Source of the DNA: Candidatus Gastranaerophilales bacterium
Lineage (GTDB): Bacteria; Cyanobacteriota; Vampirovibrionia; Gastranaerophilales; Gastranaerophilaceae
Direction: 5' to 3'
Assembly (NCBI GenBank): GCA_900752845.1
Contig: CAADWU010000106.1
Coordinates: forward strand, 1-16,761
Length of the DNA stretch: 16,761 bases
A program made the translations under genes and the position numbers. How positions within the stretch are numbered: the first letter of the stretch is position 1; every line of letters starts with the position of its first letter. Positions 13,205-16,761 of the stretch are shown one piece after another. The notes under the pieces were generated by a model. It did not search any database, had not been told where the DNA came from, and was given only the letters and a program-made list of their open reading frames with translations.

Positions 13205-14356
13205 TTAGTTAACTGGCGATACTATACCATTAGAAAATACTTTTATATTTGAAGCTCCTACTTTGCTTTCAAAAGCATTATTATATCTGGTGTCATTAGT
13301 CACCTGCATTAAAGTTTTAAACAGTTGGTTATCAAAAACTCTTACTATTTTATCTTTACTGTTTCTTTTGTAAAGTTCAATTGTTCCTAACTGTAGTTCT
13401 CCTAAAAATGCATGATCAACAAAGTTGATTTGGTTAACAGTTAAACCTGCGACCCTAAATTCACCTTCACCGTCTTTTTGAATTGTAACGCTTTCAAAAT
13501 CGTTAACATTATCATCTCTTGTATAAGCTCTTAAAGTATAATTACCTTTATCTGTTTTTACTGTCGTACTTAATATTTCAGAACCAAAATACTGACCATA
13601 TTTTTTTCCATCTTCTAACCAGGACGTATCTACATTTCCGTTTTGTAAATCGCCGTACATACCTGGACGTAAGTTTTTACTTATTTTTTCACCTTTTTTA
13701 ATTGCACCATCATTTACAAAACCTTCTATTTCTCCATTCATGAATTTTTTCAAAAATTCCATGTTTTCTTCTGAAGACATAGGAGGAGTCGGGCTGGGTT
13801 CTCCAAATATCATTAAGTCAAAATTTATTTTACCAAGAGATACACCATCATCTCCGATAAGATTATATTCTACAGGTTTTATTTCTTTAATTGAAACATT
13901 TTTTACGTTATATTTGCTCTCACCGCTTGCATCTTTTGACATATAACCTGTAGTGATTGTAACTTTATTTATTTTATTATCGCCATTTTCACTATAAAAC
14001 TTGAAATTATAATCTTTAGCTTTACCATTATAATCTTTTGAAGCTATAGATTTTTTATAAACAGGAGTTGATGTTTTGACATTTTGTTGAACATCCTGAG
14101 ATTCAAATACATCATCAACCATTTCAATATCAGGTGTATTATTTAAATCAAAATCTGCTCTGGATGAAGCCGATGTTTCTGCCATTGGGCTCATTGCAAT
14201 TATTGTAGCTGCCAAAGGAACAGCCAGTTTATGAGAAATAGAATTACTCACTCCATTATGATTATTTTGAGGTTGTTTTTTCTTTTTATTACCTTCAAAA
14301 TTTAATTGATTGTATCTGCTCACTAATGATACTGATGCCACAGGTCTGATTGTCAT
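13205..14356 (-). CDS. Unknown protein with delayed signal-like segment (383 aa)
   Basis: I do not recognise this protein. Residues 1-42 are polar and include NFEGNKKKKQPQ (19-30). They precede a hydrophobic stretch LAVPLAATIIAMSPM (44-58) and then a small-residue ETSASS sequence. The pattern looks like a signal peptide or anchor with a long N-region, implying export or membrane attachment of the remaining about 320 residues. Those residues are rich in beta-type alternation (VTITTGYMSKDASG; YTLRAYTRDDNVNDFESVTIQKD), consistent with a beta-rich outer domain, and contain no cysteine. A promoter about 110 bases upstream, a weak GGGG-type ribosome-binding site and a downstream hairpin suggest it is its own transcription unit. 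A lineage-specific envelope protein is my best guess. Confidence 0.75.
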   Translation of the reverse strand: MTIRPVASVSLVSRYNQLNFEGNKKKKQPQNNHNGVSNSISHKLAVPLAATIIAMSPMAETSASSRADFDLNNTPDIEMVDDVFESQDVQQNVKTSTPVYKKSIASKDYNGKAKDYNFKFYSENGDNKINKVTITTGYMSKDASGESKYNVKNVSIKEIKPVEYNLIGDDGVSLGKINFDLMIFGEPSPTPPMSSEENMEFLKKFMNGEIEGFVNDGAIKKGEKISKNLRPGMYGDLQNGNVDTSWLEDGKKYGQYFGSEILSTTVKTDKGNYTLRAYTRDDNVNDFESVTIQKDGEGEFRVAGLTVNQINFVDHAFLGELQLGTIELYKRNSKDKIVRVFDNQLFKTLMQVTNDTRYNNAFESKVGASNIKVFSNGIVSPVN

Positions 14357-14470
14357 AGTCTTTTACCCCAACGTTTTTTATTTTTTTCTATCAAATTTTG
14401 TATATTTAATCTAAGGCAAGTGAAAATATTTTTTGCCAGCCTTTTTATTCATTAATTCCCTTTAAACCGT

Positions 14471-14500
14471 ATTATATCAACTCATAGAACCATTTGTAAA
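14471..14500 (-). promoter_or_regulatory. Promoter of the 383-residue protein gene
   Basis: On the - strand, TTTACA (14500-14495) and TATAAT (14476-14471) are separated by 18 bases; the matches are 5/6 and 6/6. The start point near 14463 gives a leader of about 107 bases. The divergent 245-base gap (14357-14601) must also hold the fba promoter. TTGTTT (14546-14551) and TATTAA (14569-14574), 17 bases apart, are only a weak candidate for that. Confidence 0.5.
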
Positions 14501-14588
14501 ATAGTATATACGATATTAACAATTCTTTACACTTGCACCCTTTCTTTGTTTGTTGTACCTTAGATTTGTATTAAATGCTTACACAAAG

Positions 14589-14594
14589 AAGGAG
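14589..14594 (+). promoter_or_regulatory. Ribosome-binding site that sets the fba start
   Basis: AAGGAG lies seven bases before the ATG at 14602. The in-frame ATG at 14575 lies upstream of this site, has no site of its own and would add nine residues (MLTQRRRTQ) not expected in the family. The start at 14602 is therefore chosen. Confidence 0.85.
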
Positions 14595-14601
14595 AACTCA
14601 A

Positions 14602-15561
14602 ATGAGTGAAAGAAAATTAGTTGGAACAAATGAAATGTTCAAAAAAGCATTAGCCGGCGGATATGCTATCGGTGCTTACAACGTTAACAACATGGAAATT
14701 TTACAAGGTATTGCAGAAGCTGCTGAAGAAACTCAATCACCTATCATTCTTCAAGTATCAGCAGGTGCCAGAAAATACGCTAACCAAACTTACTTAATTA
14801 AACTTGTTGAAGCTGCTTTAGCTACAACTACAGTACCTATCGCTTTACACCTTGATCATGGTGCTGATTTTGAAATTTGTAAAGCTTGTATTGACGGCGG
14901 TTTCTCATCTGTTATGATTGACGGTTCAAGATTCCCGTTAGAAGAAAACATTGCATTAACTAAACAAGTTGTTGAATATGCTCATCCACGTGGAGTTTCT
15001 GTTGAAGCTGAACTTGGTAAATTAGCAGGTGTTGAAGACGATGTTAAAGTTCATGCTGCTGATTCAACTTACACTGACCCTGAAGAAGCTGCAAGATTTG
15101 TTAAAGAAACAGGTTGTGATTCATTAGCTGTTGCTATCGGTACTTCACACGGTGCTTACAAATTCTCAGGCGAAGCTAAATTAGACTTTGAAAGATTAGC
15201 TGCTATTAAAAAAGCTGTAAATGAAGCCGTAGGATATGACTTCCCGTTGGTTCTTCATGGTTCTTCATCAGTTCCTGCTGAATTCGTTGCTAAATGTAAC
15301 CAATACGGCGGTCAATTACCGAATGCACAAGGTGTTCCTGAAGATATGTTAAACTATGCTTCTAAACATGGTGTAGCTAAAATCAATATCGATACAGATT
15401 TAAGATTAGCTATGACTTCAACAATCAGAGAATTCTTTGTTGAACACCCTGAAAAATTTGATCCACGTGAATACATGGGACCTGGCAGAACTGCTGTTAA
15501 AGAAATGGTTAAACACAAAATGGTTGACGTTCTTGGTACTGCAGGACACGCTCAAGACTAG
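14602..15561 (+). CDS. fba: Class II fructose-1,6-bisphosphate aldolase
   Basis: The enzyme reversibly cleaves fructose 1,6-bisphosphate to dihydroxyacetone phosphate and glyceraldehyde 3-phosphate, using Zn2+, in cytosolic glycolysis and gluconeogenesis. From the 14602 start it has 319 residues. The catalytic/metal motif LDHGAD is at 84-89 (D85, H86), E137 sits in VEAELGKLAG, and the other metal histidines are in GTSHGAYK (H183) and LHGSSS (H219). The phosphate-binding region KINIDTDLR is at 260-268. The related tagatose-bisphosphate aldolase cannot be ruled out by eye, but the general glycolytic role is the default. Codon choice is more uniform (frequent GGT, GCT, GTT, AAA) than in the neighbours, as for a highly expressed gene. 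It is monocistronic and ends at a strong terminator. Confidence 0.95.
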   Translation: MSERKLVGTNEMFKKALAGGYAIGAYNVNNMEILQGIAEAAEETQSPIILQVSAGARKYANQTYLIKLVEAALATTTVPIALHLDHGADFEICKACIDGGFSSVMIDGSRFPLEENIALTKQVVEYAHPRGVSVEAELGKLAGVEDDVKVHAADSTYTDPEEAARFVKETGCDSLAVAIGTSHGAYKFSGEAKLDFERLAAIKKAVNEAVGYDFPLVLHGSSSVPAEFVAKCNQYGGQLPNAQGVPEDMLNYASKHGVAKINIDTDLRLAMTSTIREFFVEHPEKFDPREYMGPGRTAVKEMVKHKMVDVLGTAGHAQD

Positions 15562-15580
15562 TAATATGTTATAATTACAT

Positions 15581-15614
15581 AAAAAAATACCTCCAATTTT
15601 GGAGGTATTTTTTT
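15581..15614. terminator. Bidirectional terminator between fba and the LysM protein gene
   Basis: A 15-bp perfect stem (15581-15595 with 15600-15614; GC core TACCTCC/GGAGGTA) closes a four-base loop. Seven A's begin it and seven T's end it, so it can terminate transcripts in both directions. It begins 20 bases after the fba stop and ends four bases before the convergent gene's stop. Confidence 0.9.
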
Positions 15615-15617
15615 ACT

Positions 15618-16748
15618 TTAAGCTACAAGTTTCAGCTTATCATCAGGTTTTATCATAACGTGATAATTATCAGGTTCATATTTCAAGTTATTATCTTTCA
15701 TAATTATTTTAACCTCCCCTAAGATTTCTTTGTCCGTAGGTGCATAGTCTTTCTTATCTTTATGCTTGTCTAAGAGGTTACTCTTTGCTATATTCCATAC
15801 AGAATCGCCTTTTTTAACAGTATATTCTTTTGTTTTTATTTCCGGTTCAATTGGAGTTGTAATAGGAGCAGCTGTTTCAACAGTTTTTTCATTTTTAACC
15901 TCAACAACATTATCTTTCTTTTCCGGAGCAACAGGTGTTTCAATTATATCTTCAGTTTTATCTATGTCATTAACAGGTTTGGTTTCTACAGGCTTTTTCT
16001 GCCCGCTGTTAGAACAGGCTACTGCTGTAACCCCTGTTGCAATCAAAGCTATTGCACCGGTTATTATTGCGGCTTTACCTTTAGTTGATTTGAAAAACTT
16101 CATAAATTTACCAGTATTTTTACCGGCTTTTGCTAATCCTTTGTTTTTTTCGGCATTTTGTGCAATCTGTCTCATTTCACGAGCTGCAGCATCATCCGCA
16201 TCTGCAACCTGACTTGCGACAGTACCAAATTGGTTTGATTTAGCCTCCCTTTCAAGAAAAGCTTTTTCCAAATCTGCTGCATATTTTGCTTCATACGATT
16301 GTCTTGCTGCGCCTGATAGAGAACGTTTATTATTTATACCAAGTCTTTCATCAATTTGTTCACTTGTCACACCTTGAAATCTTGCGCCTTGCTCAGCACT
16401 GCGTGCATTTGCCAGTGCATCACGCTTAAGTGTTTCTTGTTTTCTTACTGAATCTTCAAGCTTATTTAATTCAGAATATTTGTTCATTCTTGTATTATAT
16501 GCATTTATAGAGGCTTGTGAAGGCATTCCGTTTCCTTGTTGGACAGGCTGATAACCTTTCAAACCTTCTCTAAGTCTTGCAGCTTCTTTTTTAGATAATT
16601 TTTGTTTTTTGGGAGTTTTCTTTTTTCTTTCAGAACGCCCTCCCCCTGAAGTTGACCTTGTTTGCTTTTCTAATTCCTGTAAATATGCAGCCCTATTATC
16701 TTGCATACTAAAACTAACGGAATTAAATCCGAATGCAGCATCTGTCAT
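15618..16748 (-). CDS. Single-pass membrane protein with C-terminal LysM domain
   Basis: Residues 1 to about 220 are charged and helical, with a strongly basic patch SERKKKTPKKQKLSKKEAA (39-57) and no leader, so they should face the cytoplasm. A transmembrane helix follows at about 224-245, then an extended Pro/Glu/Lys/Thr-rich linker (250-305). The C-terminus is a LysM-type peptidoglycan-binding module (EYTVKKGDSVWNIAKSNL, 308-325, continuing to about 374). It carries an insertion of Lys/Asp-rich residues (328-337) that makes it longer than a standard LysM. The topology fits a protein tying the inner membrane, and something cytoplasmic, to the cell wall. A strong AGGAGA site (16761-16756, - strand) lies seven bases before the ATG. 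Function beyond wall binding is unknown. Confidence 0.85.
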   Translation of the reverse strand: MTDAAFGFNSVSFSMQDNRAAYLQELEKQTRSTSGGGRSERKKKTPKKQKLSKKEAARLREGLKGYQPVQQGNGMPSQASINAYNTRMNKYSELNKLEDSVRKQETLKRDALANARSAEQGARFQGVTSEQIDERLGINNKRSLSGAARQSYEAKYAADLEKAFLEREAKSNQFGTVASQVADADDAAAREMRQIAQNAEKNKGLAKAGKNTGKFMKFFKSTKGKAAIITGAIALIATGVTAVACSNSGQKKPVETKPVNDIDKTEDIIETPVAPEKKDNVVEVKNEKTVETAAPITTPIEPEIKTKEYTVKKGDSVWNIAKSNLLDKHKDKKDYAPTDKEILGEVKIIMKDNNLKYEPDNYHVMIKPDDKLKLVA

Positions 16749-16761
16749 AAAATTTTCTCCT

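Noticed and set aside
14575..14601. Earlier in-frame ATG for fba adding nine residues
   Set aside because: It has no ribosome-binding site, while the ATG at 14602 has AAGGAG at seven bases and begins at the family's usual N-terminus.
16008..16020. Lipobox-like AVAC inside the LysM protein (Cys245), suggesting a lipoprotein
   Set aside because: It is preceded by about 220 charged residues, and the -3 position is Ala rather than Leu/Val/Ile. An internal lipobox is not processed in the usual pathway.
15766..16212. 148-codon hydrophobic open frame opposite the LysM protein gene
   Set aside because: Its hydrophobicity arises from reading the Lys/Glu/Ala-rich coding strand in reverse; there is no independent start signal.
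1..16761. tRNA, rRNA, CRISPR array, transposase or phage genes
   Set aside because: None of the expected motifs (cloverleaf with GTTCGAATC-type arm, regularly spaced repeats, DDE or integrase motifs) was seen on either strand.

Overview
This window is AT-rich and bacterial. It mixes widely conserved housekeeping genes (comF, nadA, rlmB, rpoD, rpsA, ispH, a class II fba) with several proteins I cannot place in any family. The best organism guess is a gut-type non-photosynthetic cyanobacterium of the Gastranaerophilales/Vampirovibrionia ('Melainabacteria') group. The main reason is the first gene, whose N-terminal FTLAEVLITLGIIGVV segment, eight cysteines and DLSWNGKTKC ending resemble the large pilin-like family I associate with that lineage. 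This placement is recognition from memory, not a search, and I hold it at moderate confidence.

Left part (1-2972, + strand): a secreted pilin-like gene, the tail remnant of a second pilin gene, comF, a small unknown gene, and an orphan radical SAM enzyme. The pilin gene's best ribosome-binding site and ATG (position 30) are out of frame with the pilin body. The two frames meet exactly at a run of ten C's. Adding one C or removing two would fuse them into one long ORF, so this is either a phase-variable switch or a homopolymer sequencing error.

Middle part (2974-5412, - strand): a two-gene operon for an inner-membrane pilus or type II secretion assembly platform. One protein fuses a PilM-like actin-fold domain to a PilN-like membrane/periplasmic domain (the GspL layout). 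The second is PilO/GspM-like. A divergent promoter region separates this operon from nadA-rlmB (+), which overlap by one base. rpoD follows with its own extended -10 promoter and a strong bidirectional terminator at 8281-8306.

Right part (8325-16761): ispH and rpsA form a - strand operon; these two genes are fused in many Clostridia. Upstream on the same strand lie two large unrecognised proteins (882 and 383 aa), each followed by a hairpin terminator candidate. Divergent from them is a class II fructose-bisphosphate aldolase (+), which ends at a 15-bp bidirectional terminator shared with a convergent LysM membrane protein (- strand). The unknown 383-aa and the LysM protein both carry an N-terminal cytoplasmic-looking basic stretch before a hydrophobic segment. 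They may be lineage-specific envelope proteins.

No tRNA, rRNA, CRISPR array, insertion sequence or phage gene was seen. No stretch longer than 300 bases lacks a gene; the longest gap is 14357-14601.
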